NCBI GenBank assembly: GCA_030220185.1
Contig: JASPKZ010009678.1
Span: 1-64,000, forward strand
From: Diploptera punctata
Lineage: Eukaryota > Arthropoda > Insecta > Blattodea > Blaberidae
Reading direction: 5' to 3'
DNA length: 64,000 bases
The position numbers were made by a program, and so were the translations under genes. Under the pieces are notes generated by a model. It made no database searches and had not been told where the DNA came from. It was given only the letters and a program-made list of their open reading frames with translations. Shown here one piece after another: positions 52,546 through 62,284 of this stretch (the first letter of the stretch is position 1; each line of letters starts with the position of its first letter).

Positions 52546-52646
52546 TTCGGGAAGTAAGTATATTACTAGTCTCGAACTTATTTACTAGTCCTCACTCAAA
52601 TACGTCCTCGACTAACAATGCACTACTTACTTCCCTTGTTACGCAC
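52546..52646. mobile_element. Palindromic short element (copy 2)
   Basis: CGGGAAGTAAGTATATTACTAG ... CAATGCACTACTTACTTCCC, the same hairpin as 17708-17812. Confidence 0.65.
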
Positions 52647-52824
52647 ATAACTATTAAACGTAACACGTGATAAATAAACTTTTTTTTATTGTAATAAAAG
52701 TGATCGTGCTATAATTATTAAATATTGGTTTACGACAGGTATTTACGGGGTCATTTTGGAGAAACAAACAACCTCATATAGTAATTTTGATTGTCAGCAT
52801 CAGGTACAATTTATTTAAATACTT
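52647..52824. other. Short unassigned spacer
   Basis: AT-rich, nothing recognised. Confidence 0.4.
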
Positions 52825-53110
52825 GCCCTACGTGGTATTTTTACCTTCTCGTAATGGAGTGGCTTGCGTGCTTAAATGACCCGGAGAGTTATGCCGGCTG
52901 CTGAAAGGGTTACCCATGGCGGACAGTCGAAGGCGATAAGCCAGACAAAAAAAAAGTACCTTGGTCGAAAGAGTGACGATGTTTCACCGTAAAAATACAA
53001 CCGTCAAGAAACGCGGACATGTGTTCCACTGGAATAAAAAACTGTTCGGAGGTAAAATAGTCCCCATTCGCTTCTTCGGGACTACTTCAGTGAATCCATG
53101 CCAAAGGCTC
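52825..53110 (+). mobile_element. 5' terminal region of a LINE (copy 2)
   Basis: The same block as 20885-21184: CTTCTCGTAATGGAGTGGCTTGCGTG, GATAAGCCAGAC, AGTACCTTGGTCGAAAG and GACTACTTCAGTGAATCCATGCCAAAG. The 3' end of family E follows at 53435 after another LINE insertion. Confidence 0.55.
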
Positions 53111-53142
53111 AAACATAGGGGCATGTTCCTAGGAACATAGAA

Positions 53143-53410
53143 TCTTCTTCTTCTTCTTCACGGTTTAGGCTTATTTACTAGCCTGTTCCGGCTCCAAATT
53201 GCTGCTCTTTCCATATTTTCCTTGGTCTTCCCAAGATTCTTCTTCCTCGTGGTGAATAGTTGTATGCTGCTTTTGGTATTCTATTCTCACTCATCCTTGC
53301 CAAGTGTTCTTTCCAGTTTGTTCTGTATTTCTCTATTGTTGAGTTTAATTCCTCTATTTTTAGTTGTCTTATTTCTGTGTTATGTGTAGAATGTTAGGAC
53401 ATTATATAGC
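53143..53410 (-). pseudogene. LINE C-terminal relic with AAG tail
   Basis: Minus-strand reading: RQLKIEELNSTIEKYRTNWK, EHLARMSENRIPKAAYNYSP, GRRILGRPRKIWKEQQFGAG, then stops. (CTT)n at 53149-53160 is the plus-strand image of an AAG-rich 3' tail. The WKEHLxRM and GRPRKxW motifs are those of LINE C-termini. Confidence 0.75.
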
Positions 53411-53434
53411 AGTGGGGCATGGGGCATTAGGAAT

Positions 53435-53692
53435 AACAACAGGATATGTGGTATGATTGGGGAATGAAAAAGGGATCTGGAAGCATCTTGTAGGAAGACG
53501 AGAGGGAAAACGCCCAGTTGATAGACCAAGGAAAATGAGGGAGAATAACATTAAACATAATTCGAGGGAAGTAGATTACACAGGAAATGATTGGAAAACA
53601 TTATCTCAGAATAGGGATGTATGGAGAGCTTATGTCCTGTGGCCATGAACCTACGGGTTCGATAGTGCCAGTGAGTGAGTTAGTTCTAATTT
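53435..53692 (+). pseudogene. LINE family E 3' end fragment
   Basis: MGNEKGIWKHLVGRREGKRP, VDRPRKMRENNIKHNSREVD, YTGNDWKTLSQNRDVWRAYV, then GGCCATGAACCTACGGGTTCGATAG. 5'-truncated; the frame is nearly open. Confidence 0.8.
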
Positions 53693-53819
53693 ATGTCCGA
53701 CATTTACCTCGAGTGCCATTGAATTAGTTAATTTGGGTTATATTAGCATTAAACTCTTTTATATGTTTTTATATTTTATATATTTTGAGAAAATTCTCTC
53801 AGAAGTAATATGTTAAAAG

Positions 53820-54731
53820 ATGTATGATTTAGGAGAGCATGCCATTAAATCATTAGAGAATGAGGAAGGCTTACAACTTAATGGTATTAATAAGCTGTTA
53901 GTTTATGCTGATGATGTAGTAGGCCTACTACTGGCCGATAGCGAGGAGATACTAAAGGCCAACACGCACACACTATTGAGTAACACTAAGAAATTAGGAC
54001 TGGAAGTCAATATCAGTAAAACTAAATATATGGTCACACGTAGAAATTCAGTATATAATGGAAATGGACAGCTAAGGACAAATGAGGGAAATTTTGAGGA
54101 AGTGGCTGAATTCAAATACCTAGGAACAATAATCACAAATAGGAATGAGATGCACAAAGAAATTAAACATAGGCTCAATTCTGGAAATGCATGCTATTAT
54201 GCATTGCAGAGACTTCTGATGTCCCACCTCCTTTCAAAAAACGTTAAGCTAAAAATATATAAAACTATTATTCTACCAGTTAAATTATATGGGTGCGAAA
54301 CATGGACTCTTACTTTAAGGGAGGAAAGGAGATTAAGAGTATTTGAGAATAAGGTTCTTAGGAGGATTTTTGGACCAAAGAGAGATGAACAGACAGGTGA
54401 ATGGAGAAGGCTGCATAACAATGAACTACATGTTCTTTATAGGAAGCCAGATATAATAAGAACAGTTAAGTCCCGTAGATTGCGATGGGCAGGACATGTT
54501 GCGCGTATGGGGAATGAAAGACGTGCATGGAAACTTCTTGTAGGAAAGCCAGAAGGAAAACGCCCAGTTGGTAGACCAAGAATGAGGTGGGAGAACAACA
54601 TTAACTATGATTTGAGGGAAGTAGATTATGCAGGGAATGATTGGAAAGCATTGGCTGAGGATAGGGATGTATGGAGAGCTTATGTCCGCGCGGCCATGAA
54701 CCTACGGGTTCGATAGTGCCAGTGAGTAAGT
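53820..54731 (+). pseudogene. LINE family E reverse transcriptase, longest copy (298 codons open)
   Basis: Open from 53820 to 54716. It contains LLVYADDVVGLLLAD, the catalytic Asp pair; KLGLEVNISKTKYMVTRR; FKYLGTIITNRNEMHKEIKH; LPVKLYGCETWTLTLREERR; LRWAGHVARMGNERR; GKRPVGRPRMRWENNI; and the end VRAAMNLRVR. The upstream RT motifs before YADD and the endonuclease domain are missing, so it is 5'-truncated although its frame is intact. The 3' terminus ATGAACCTACGGGTTCGATAGTGCCAG is common to all family E copies. Confidence 0.9.
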
Positions 54732-54734
54732 AAG

Positions 54735-55095
54735 TATGATTTAGGATTCATGACACTGGGTAATCTGTAATCTAGTGGGTGGATGTTAACCTCTGAGAAT
54801 GGCTTGAATTTCCTCTTCTCCAAAGCTAGCAAGGTTTTGCACTCCCATCTGGTGAGAAAAGCCCGGAAATCATCCGTACTGCACTCTACCTCCAAAGTGC
54901 TTAGAAATGTCACTTATTAAAACTATTTTACATATCGAGAGGAATGTGACGTTTTCTGTATCTTGAACATTTAAATTCCTATAAATCGAGAACTTCAAGA
55001 ACAAGCATTGTATCTGGAACACAAGAGTTCTTGAAACTTAGTCCTACCATTTATTTAACAAACGATCTTTAACAAATGGATCATAACCACTTTTT
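54735..55095 (-). other. GC-richer stretch with unexplained open frame
   Basis: On the minus strand 54913-54735 reads MTFLSTLEVECSTDDFRAFL, TRWECKTLLALEKRKFKPFS and VHPLD-like NIHPLDYRLPSVMNPKS. The frame is open and codon-like, unlike the stop-ridden flanks, but no domain was recognised. It could be an exon fragment or an unrecognised transposon. Confidence 0.3.
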
Positions 55096-55099
55096 AAAA

Positions 55100-55595
55100 C
55101 TAAAAGGAGAATGATAATAGTGTATTACGATGCGAGGTTGGGAAATGTTTTTTACAGAAGCGTGGAAATATTTAAAAACCGAGCGATAGCGAGATTTTAA
55201 ATTTCCTAGATTCTGTAAAACACTTCACAAACGTGCGTTATACATATTTTTTTTCCGCGATGGTGTTTTCAAATAAAAAATAATAATAAAATAATAACAT
55301 CTTTGTTAAAAAATATTTGCGTTCGTAAAAACAATTCAATAACGTTAACAGTTTGGGCAATGTTTATTAGTTGAGACTACAGCAGGCCGTGACACCTATC
55401 AGTCAAAAAATGGCGGCAAGTACGTATTTATTGTTTTATATTGTTTCAAATAAAATTCACTTCACTTAAAATGCATGTAATATTACAGTAATAGTTACTT
55501 ATGTTGGCAACCCCGAAATGTAGGAAGTTGAACTTTTAATCGTGGTCGCCATTGTGCGACAAAACGGACTATCGCGCAAAAATAATATTGGTTTC
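55100..55595 (-). repeat. Repeat B (copy 3, reversed)
   Basis: Starts with the inverse terminus AATAGTGTATTACGATGCGAGG and ends GGACTATCGCGCAAAAATA, the inverse of TTTTTGCGCGATAGT. The interior GCCATTTTTTGACTGATAGG and CGGCCTGCTGTAGTCTCAAC (minus strand) matches copy 2. Confidence 0.7.
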
Positions 55596-55642
55596 TTTAA
55601 TTAGAGATTAAACATAGGCTAAATTCTGGAAATACATGCTAC

Positions 55643-56125
55643 TAGCTAATACCCGGCATATCGTATACGCTGAGACGAACCTAACATGTCGGTTGCTAGT
55701 CAGTTTTTAATCTCGGATTTAAGGTAAATCTCCACTTCTAAGGGTCGGTTTCACCAACAGAGGTAACTGTATTACGCCAGTTTAAGTTATGCATTATACA
55801 CGGGGAAAACTGGCGTATTACAGTTACCTGTGTTGGTGAAATTAACCCTAACTGTCGGATTTCACTCATATTTGGATAATACCTACCTCGGTTTATTTTA
55901 ATAGGATATGCTGAGTTTCGATATGAAACATCAAAAAATTGTAACCCCTAGAGCGATTTTTAAATTTTCACTTCAGGTCAACTCCTGCACCCAATGGTTT
56001 AAAAGGGTCCAATTGCGAATTTAAACCATTGAGGGACCCAATCAGACACACACAAAACATTTCATCAACATCAATTAGTCGCTTAGGAGGAGTTCAGAAT
56101 CAAACACACGTACAGAGGATATATA
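55643..56125 (+). mobile_element. Retroposon family Z, copy interrupted by a MITE
   Basis: CTAGCTAATACCCGGCATATCG start, ATTTCACTCATATTTGGATAATACC, CCTAGAGCGATTTTTAAATTTTC, and the end CAAACACACGTACAGAGG. Interrupted at 55742-55848. Confidence 0.7.
55742..55848. mobile_element. PIF/Harbinger-like MITE, 107 bp, TAA target duplication
   Basis: GGGTCGGTTTCACCAACAGAGG at the left and, inversely from the right, GGGTTAATTTCACCAACACAGG; both continue TAACTGTA.TACGCCAGTTT. TAA at 55739-55741 and 55849-55851. The uninterrupted family Z sequence (CTTCTAATTGTCGG elsewhere) confirms the insertion. Confidence 0.85.
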
Positions 56126-56722
56126 TATATAAATGAAATCGCCCGCAAATGGTGGTCTATTGAAATCAATGTCACACAGACAGGAAATCGTCTGACAGTT
56201 AGCTTACGCCTTCTCTAAACGTCAAGACTAAATCGGTATCAAGGTTACAATTAATAGCGCATCGATTAATCGATTATTATCTAAATAAAGTCGGAAGACA
56301 TTGTTGTTCATTTCTCCTTGACATCCATATTGGCATTCGAGTTAATTTTGCATACTTTATAACAACTTACATTTTACAGATGATCAATGATTAATTACAC
56401 AAGTTTATGAATATTTAGAATATACGTCTAGAAAATTAATAGAAGAATATAATAAATGGGGATTATGCATTGTTTATCGGTTCTGCTCTGATAGTAGGCC
56501 TATAGTGATCATCATTAACGCATCTAGATCCAAAAATCACGGGTTCAAACCGTCAGCATCGACGAATTTTCAGGATGTAAAAAAAACATGTAAAGTATAT
56601 GTTAATTTAAAATTTCAAAGCAAAACAAAAATTATAGGACTACGTCACAAATTCGGATAACGTAGTGACAATGTAGGTACTGCGATAAAATAAGTTTAGG
56701 CCTATTTTAATAACAAGGGGAT
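56126..56722. other. Unassigned; possible tRNA-like SINE at 56490-56700
   Basis: CACGGGTTCAAACCGTC (56538-56554) looks like a B box. A loosely similar order of blocks recurs at 57640-57735 (CGCGGGTT, CCATGGATTTATCG, AAATTATGGGTCCACATCG). Weak. Confidence 0.3.
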
Positions 56723-56723
56723 T

Positions 56724-57310
56724 GAAATGCACAAAGAAATTAAACATAGGCTCAATTCTGGAAATGCATGCCATTATGCATAACAGGGACTCTTGACAAT
56801 CCAATTCCTTTCAAAAAATGTTAAACTGAAAATATATAAAACTGCTAGTCTACCAGTTATATTATATGGATGCAAAATATAGACTTTTACTTTAAGGGAG
56901 GAAAGAAGATTACGAGTATTTGAGAATAAAGTTCTTAGGAAAAATTTTGGACCAAAGAGAGATGAACAGACGGGGAATGGAGAAGACTACATAACAGTGA
57001 ACTACATGGTCTTCATAGGAAGCCAGATATAATAAGAACAGTTAAGTCTCGTAGACTGCGATGGGCAGGACATGTGGCACGAATGGGGAATGAAAGACGT
57101 GCATGGAAGCTTCTTGTAGAAAAACCAGACGGAAAACGCCCAGTTGGTAGACCAAGAATGAGGTGGGAGAATAACATTAAATGTGATTTGAAGGAAGTAG
57201 ATTATACAGGGAATGATTGGAAAACATTAGCTCAGGATGGGGATGAATGGAGAGCTTTTGTCTGTGCGGCCATGAACCTACGGGTTCAATAGTGCCAGTG
57301 AGTCAGTTAG
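56724..57310 (+). pseudogene. LINE family E reverse transcriptase C-terminus
   Basis: EMHKEIKHRLNSGNACHYA then stop; LSKNVKLKIYKTASLPVILY, LREERRLRVFENKVLRK, a frameshift near 56970, then LRWAGHVARMGNERRAWKLL, GKRPVGRPRMRWENNIKCDL and FVCAAMNLRVQ. The final 72 codons are open (57074-57292). The family terminus ACCTACGGGTTCAATAGTGCC is present. Confidence 0.85.
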
Positions 57311-57867
57311 TTATTTTAATAACAAAGTTTATATCGTAAAGTGTTCATATCTCTTCTAGCCCTGTAATTCCAGATATATATATTTTTGTGTATATTGGTG
57401 TGCCTTTTTTTTTAGATTCCTGTGTTAAATCTGCGTGAAATGAGATATATTTACTTTTTAATGAAGTTCAGTAAGTGGATTTGCAGGATTAATGCTGGGA
57501 TTAAAACTGGTATCATTGGAAAAGACTGATTCAGCCAGACTTGATTCACAATTTCATCATTATTCCAGCTAATATTTACTGAAAGGTCTACTGTATGTCT
57601 CTGCAATTATGTATTCCTACAATTTTTGTACAGGACGTCTGAAGTTCGCGGGTTAAAAAAACCGGGCCGATTCCATGGATTTATCGAAATAAAAGTAAAA
57701 TTATGGGTCCACATCGTAAATTCACATTACGTGGAAGATCCTCAAGTCTTGAGAGGTCTCTGAGCAAACTTTGTCGGCCTATTCACGCCCAGGCTGTCTT
57801 AGAACATCGTTAAATAAAATACTACCAATTTTCTTACCCACAAAATGCTCAATTCTTTATACTTACT
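57311..57867. other. Unassigned DNA
   Basis: No coding signal. May contain a decayed SINE (see 56126-56722). Confidence 0.35.
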
Positions 57868-58325
57868 CACTGGCACTATCCAATCCGTAGGTTCATGGCC
57901 GCGCGGACATAAGCTCTCCATACATCCCTATCCTGAGCTAATGCTTTCCAATCATTCCCTGTATAATCTACTTCCCTCAAATCATAGTTAATGTTATTCT
58001 CCCACCTCATTCTTGGTCTACCAACTGGACGTTTTCTCTCTGGCTGTCCTACAAGAAGCTTCCATGCAAGTATTTCATTCCCCATAGGTGCCACATGTCC
58101 TGCCCATCGTAGTCTACGAGACTTAACTGTTCTTATTATATCTGGCTTCCTATAAAGACCATGTAGTTCACTGTTATGTAGTCTTCTCCATTCACCTGTT
58201 TGTTCATCTCTCTTTGGTCCAAAAATTTTCCTAAGTACTTTATTCTCAAATACTTGTAATCCCCTTTCCTCCATTAAAGTAAGAGTCCATGTTTCGCACC
58301 CATTCTTTATAAAACCAACCAATTC
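57868..58325 (-). pseudogene. LINE family E reverse transcriptase C-terminus (reverse)
   Basis: A 148-codon open minus-strand frame: GCETWTLTLMEERGLQVFEN, VLRKIFGPKRDEQTGEWRRL, LRWAGHVAPMGNEILAWKLL, GRPRMRWENNINYDLREVDY and VRAAMNLRIG. 5'-truncated. The terminus GGTTCATGGCCGCGCGGAC faces left. Confidence 0.88.
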
Positions 58326-58423
58326 ATTACTATCGAACCCGTAGGTTCATGGCCGCGGAACATAAGCTCTCCATACATCCCAATGCTGAGTTAATGTTTC
58401 CCAATCATTCCCTGTATTATATT

Positions 58424-58709
58424 GACTTAGGCTTTCACAGCCGGTGTTAGTATGAATATCTTGAAGAAGATATCTGGGCTGTTGGTCGTGGTCTTGAGGC
58501 TTCTAGTTCCTCGACGTTCCGCCAGAGACTGCGTCCGGTATCCTCATGGGTTGTATTGAGATTAGCAATTTTGTCAATGTTTGTTTAAGTAGGACAGGCA
58601 GTGGACAACCCTGAGGATGCCGGACGCAGTTCTCCGGCGAAACGTCGGGGAACTTAAAGCCTCAAGACCACGGTCAACCAGCCCGGAAATCTTCTTCAAG
58701 ATCTTCATC
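58424..58709. mobile_element. Inverted pair of PLE-like terminal repeats
   Basis: The right arm (58605-58708) reads ACAACCCTGAGGATGCCGGACG...GCGAAACGTCGGGGAAC...AAGCCTCAAGACCACGG...TCTTCTTCAAGATCTTCATCC. The left arm (58452-58557) is its inverse. The 50-bp spacer has no coding sequence. Each arm carries a hammerhead-like core, the right one well preserved. Inverted terminal repeats with a ribozyme are typical of Penelope-like elements. Confidence 0.6.
58607..58650 (+). ncRNA. Hammerhead ribozyme motif, PLE type
   Basis: CTGAGGA (58611-58617), stem II GCCGG (58619-58623) with CCGGC (58634-58638), GAAA (58639-58642), then C-GTC (58643-58646) giving a one-pair stem III and GUC cleavage triplet. 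Stem I has only two clear pairs. One base lies between core and stem II, as in the two other motifs. Confidence 0.55.
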
Positions 58710-58912
58710 CCCTGTTTTACTTTACATTCCATCAAATCATGGGTTATGTTATTCTCCCATCTCATTCTTAGCCTGCCTCTGGGCTTCCCTCTGTTTTCCT
58801 ACCAAGGTGATTTAATTTCCCTCTTTCTTTCCCCATTCGTGCCACATGTCGTGCTCATCGTAGTCTATGAGACTTAGCTGCTTCTTATTATATCTGGTTT
58901 CCCATAAAGATA

Positions 58913-59146
58913 TCAATTTTTTGTACCTCATCAATATTTTATTCGGTTTATTTTTTGCTCTCTTAGTATTTAGATAATACCAAGTAAATTTTATTATCTG
59001 TGCTTCAAAACTTTATTTTTAAGACAAACTGACTTTTTTGTTAGTTATGAGAGGGCATCTACGAGCAGGGAAATACTAAAATAAATATTACGTACACAAT
59101 GTTTTTTTACCTAGTCTTAATTGAATTGAATTTGGGAAAATACTTT
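58913..59146. other. AT-rich, nothing recognised
   Basis: No motif seen. Confidence 0.45.
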
Positions 59147-59658
59147 AACAACTTTTGACGCGAAAAACTGCGAATCATAACCTGCATGCGCCAACGACGA
59201 GCTGTTTATACTGTGTAATCACGGGATGCAGCCAACATATGCACGATATTTAACTGACCTAAAAGCTACCTAACGCAATTTGAGTACTCTAACCTGTGAA
59301 AGACCAACCTAAAAGCTAACCTACCGCAATTTAAGTATTCTAACCTGTGAAAGACCAACCTAAAAGCTAACCTAACGCAATTTAAGTACTCTAACCTGTG
59401 AAAGAATGCACGCTATTTTATTTAGTCTAAGTTAATTGCGGCAGTACAGACCTCTGCACTGGACACAGGATATCCGTTAAAATCAATATGGCTGCAAACG
59501 TCTTCATGTAGTTCAATATCGTGAAAAATTGAAATAATCATTATAAAACATGTAAAAATAATTGTAAATAATGGGAAATAATTTGAAAAAAGAGAGCCTA
59601 ACGATAAAATTTGCAGGAGTTTATGAAGGAATTGAAAAAGTCGCGTCACGTGTTGTAA
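59147..59658 (-). mobile_element. MITE-like repeat, family A (copy 4, most complete)
   Basis: 512 bp between AACAACTTTTGACGCGAAAAA and the inverted end GTCGCGTCACGTGTTGTAA. It contains three tandem units of about 60 bp at 59256-59400 (GACCTAAAAGCTACCTAACG..., CAATTTAAGTA.TCTAACCTGTGAAAG). The other copies have one or two such units. Confidence 0.7.
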
Positions 59659-60112
59659 CATTTAGCCGAATTTGGTAGTTTTAAGTCTAAACCACAAATA
59701 GACAATTTATTTTTATAGCATTGTAGATTTAAGGTCAATAATAAACATGACATAATGCATTTTATGATAATTAATTAAAGTATATATAATTCCAGGATTA
59801 ATGCTCTTATTATCTCACGTATAGACTATCTTTGATCCGTAATTACATAATTACAATGAATCGGTAACATGCGACAACTATATAACGTGTTATACAATAG
59901 GTTTGCATGTCACGACCGACTAGTTCAATTACCTAAGTGCAAGGCCTGTCTACAGGGAACTAAAACTTGCATATAACTTAACATGTCATCTCTGAGTGCG
60001 CTCATGGGCCTATCACTGGATTAAATACAAATTCAGTCGTGCATGAACACCGTAAACCGAGCTAATTTCTCATCAATCCAATTTCTGGTCCGATGTTGCT
60101 GTTTTCAAAATC
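59659..60112. other. Unassigned DNA
   Basis: No motif or repeat match seen. Confidence 0.4.
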
Positions 60113-60244
60113 GGAACCTATAAAAATATATCAAGGAGTTAGACAGAGTTGTAGTCTGTCACCTACACTTTTCTGTATTTATGTTGGTGATGTAATTAAC
60201 AAATGAAAGAATGAAGTGCCTCTGGAAATGCCATTTAGTGTAAA

Positions 60245-60565
60245 TAAGTGGCGCAAGCGGTTAGACTCTCGCCTTTCACCGCTGGGGTCCCGAGATCGAG
60301 TCTCCGTCACTCCATGTGGGTTTCGTAGTGGACGAAACGGAGCTTGGACAGGTTTTTCACCCGTTTTCTCCTGCCACAATTTAATTTCTCCATACCCATC
60401 TCATCCATTTCGTTTTATTTCGTTCATCTACCCCCGTTTTGGTGCATCAGGCGTGGTCGGCCGGCACCCTTGTCAATCACAGACCTCTATATAGGGGTTT
60501 CATCTCATATCATCCCTCGACCCGACCCAGAGTTGGACACGGGTTGAGGATGTTTTAAGAAAATA
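60245..60565 (+). mobile_element. tRNA-derived SINE, family 4
   Basis: GTGGCGCAAGCGGTTAGACTC (A box, tRNA-Leu/Ser type) and CCCGAGATCGAGTCTCCG (B box). The body contains GGTGCATCAGGCGTGGTCGG and CCCGACCCAGAGTTGGACACG; the tail is AAGAAAATAAA. No second copy was seen here. Confidence 0.75.
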
Positions 60566-60576
60566 AATATATTGCT

Positions 60577-61256
60577 ATTAGCGGACTCGGCAGACGTTGT
60601 CCTGCCCGAATGTTCAATTTTTGTGTCATGTCCGGATGATAAAAATGTGTTACTTTTTACCATAATATACATTAATTATGAACGTAATTAGACGTTTTTA
60701 AATAAGCTCGCAAGAAAACTCCTCACTGTCATCTATTGTGGCTCAAGAAGCGTGCTTACGTCACATTGTTTTCGCGCGGAATATGTCAACAATGCAAACG
60801 ACTTCACATGACAAAAAATCCCTATAATCCGATCGCAGCGCCACCTACCGAGTCCAATTGTGAATCTAACCATCCAGGGAACCATTCAAACATACACAAA
60901 AAAGATCCATCAACATCGGGTCCAGTCGTTTATAAACAGTTTTAATTTCGGATTTCAAGCAAACCTCCAGCTATAATTGTCGGATTTCGCTCATTTTTGG
61001 ACAATACCTACCTTGGTTTATTTTAATACGATATACTGAGTTTCATTGTGAAACGTAAAAAAAAAAAAAAAAATGTGACCACTAGAACTATTTTTAAATT
61101 TTCACTTCAAGTGAACTCCTACACCTAATGGTTTTACAGGGTCCAATTGTGAATCTGAACCATCGAGGGACCCAATCAGACACAAAAAATGTCATCAAAA
61201 TCGATCCAGTCGTTTAGGAGGAGTTCAGTGACAAACACACGTACAGATGAAGTACG
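60577..61256 (+). mobile_element. Retroposon family Z with target duplication
   Basis: Starts AGCGGACTCGGCAGACGTTGTCC, contains about one and a half of the 278-bp units (GGTCCAATTGTGAATCTGAACC twice), and ends TCAGTGACAAACACACGTACAG. TATATTGCTAT flanks both sides (60565-60576 and 61258-61268), consistent with a target duplication inside the LINE. Confidence 0.75.
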
Positions 61257-61440
61257 TATATATTGCTATATGCAGATGATATCGGAATAATATAGAAAAA
61301 TGAATAGATATTAACAACGTCCAGAACTTAACGAGTCAAATTGGCAGCGAATATAACTTGAAAATATCCCATCGAGGAAAATACCCTGTATGCTCCAAAA
61401 TAATAATAGAAAATAAAATGTCACCATCATCAACATCGTT

Positions 61441-61774
61441 AGGTGATATTGTTAGGTATTATGATTAGTTTCTACTTTAGTAATAAAACTTCATTTTGAT
61501 GTATGGACGCCGTAATAATAATGCTGAGACTTAACGAACGCGTTTTGCCGACGAGAAACTTTGGCAAACCTCTAACATAGCCTATAAAATGGGCTGTAAA
61601 AATTGGTAATAAACCTACATTACATCTTACGTGTGTAACATTTTGTAGGTAGATTGATGTTTTGCGTCATCTCCAAGCGGGAGTCAGTAAGACTATAATG
61701 TATTCAACATTAACGGCACAGTCTTCTATTGTCTTGTTTTCACTGTAAATCAATACATATAATAACTAACTAAT
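61441..61774. other. Unassigned DNA
   Basis: No motif seen. Confidence 0.4.
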
Positions 61775-62225
61775 TCACTGGCACTATCGAACCCGTAGGT
61801 TCATAGCCGCGCGAACATAAGCTCTCCATACATCCCTATCCTGAGCTAATGTTATCCAATCATTTCCTCTATAATCTAATTCCCTCAAATCAGGGTTAAT
61901 GTTATTCTCCCACCTCATTCTTGGTCTATCAACTGGGCGTTTTCCTTCTGGTTTTCCTACAAGAAGCTTCCACGCATGTCATTTATTCCCCATTTGCGCC
62001 ACATGTCCTGCTCATCGCAGTCTACGAGACTTAAATGTTCTGATTATATCTGGCTTCCTATAAAGACCCTGTAGTTCATTATTATGTAGTCTTCTCCATT
62101 CACCTCTCTGTTCATCTCTCTTTGGCTCAAAAATTTTCCTAAGAACTTTATTCTCGAATGCCCGTAATCTCCTATACTCCCTTAAAGGAACAGCCCATGT
62201 TTCGCATCCATATAATAAAGTTACA
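61775..62225 (-). pseudogene. LINE family E reverse transcriptase C-terminus (reverse)
   Basis: Minus-strand blocks: GCETWAVPLREYRRLRAFEN, VLRKIFEPKRDEQRGEWRRL, RLRWAGHVAQMGNK, a shift, GKPEGKRPVDRPRMRWENNI and ERMYGEL-type end. The terminus GAACCCGTAGGTTCATAGCCG lies at 61788. Frameshifted near 61980. Confidence 0.8.
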
Positions 62226-62284
62226 AATTAAATATTGTATTTCTATGTAACCGTATTTCTATAAAGTATTATTATACACAGTAC

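Larger units (their letters stand above)
58330..58912 (-). pseudogene. LINE family E copy split by a PLE-like terminal repeat pair
   Basis: The 3' end lies at 58330-58423 (ATCGAACCCGTAGGTTCATGG, CTCTCCATACATCCC). It continues at 58710-58912 (ATCAAATCATGGGTTATGTTATTCTCCC, CCACATGTCGTGCTCATCG, ATTATATCTGG). The interrupting DNA occupies 58424-58709. CCCTGTATTAT (58410-58420) and CCCTGTTTTAC (58710-58720) may be a diverged target duplication. Confidence 0.8.
60114..61440 (+). pseudogene. LINE reverse transcriptase split by a SINE and family Z
   Basis: 60118-60244 reads IKIYQGVRQSCSLSPTLFCI then YVGDVINK (the RT motif before the catalytic site) and PLEMPFSVNKW. After the insertions 61258-61440 continues with LLYADDIGII (catalytic Asp pair), then GSEYNLKISHRGKYPVCSK. 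So two pieces of one reverse transcriptase are now about 1 kb apart. Stops are present in both. Confidence 0.8.
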
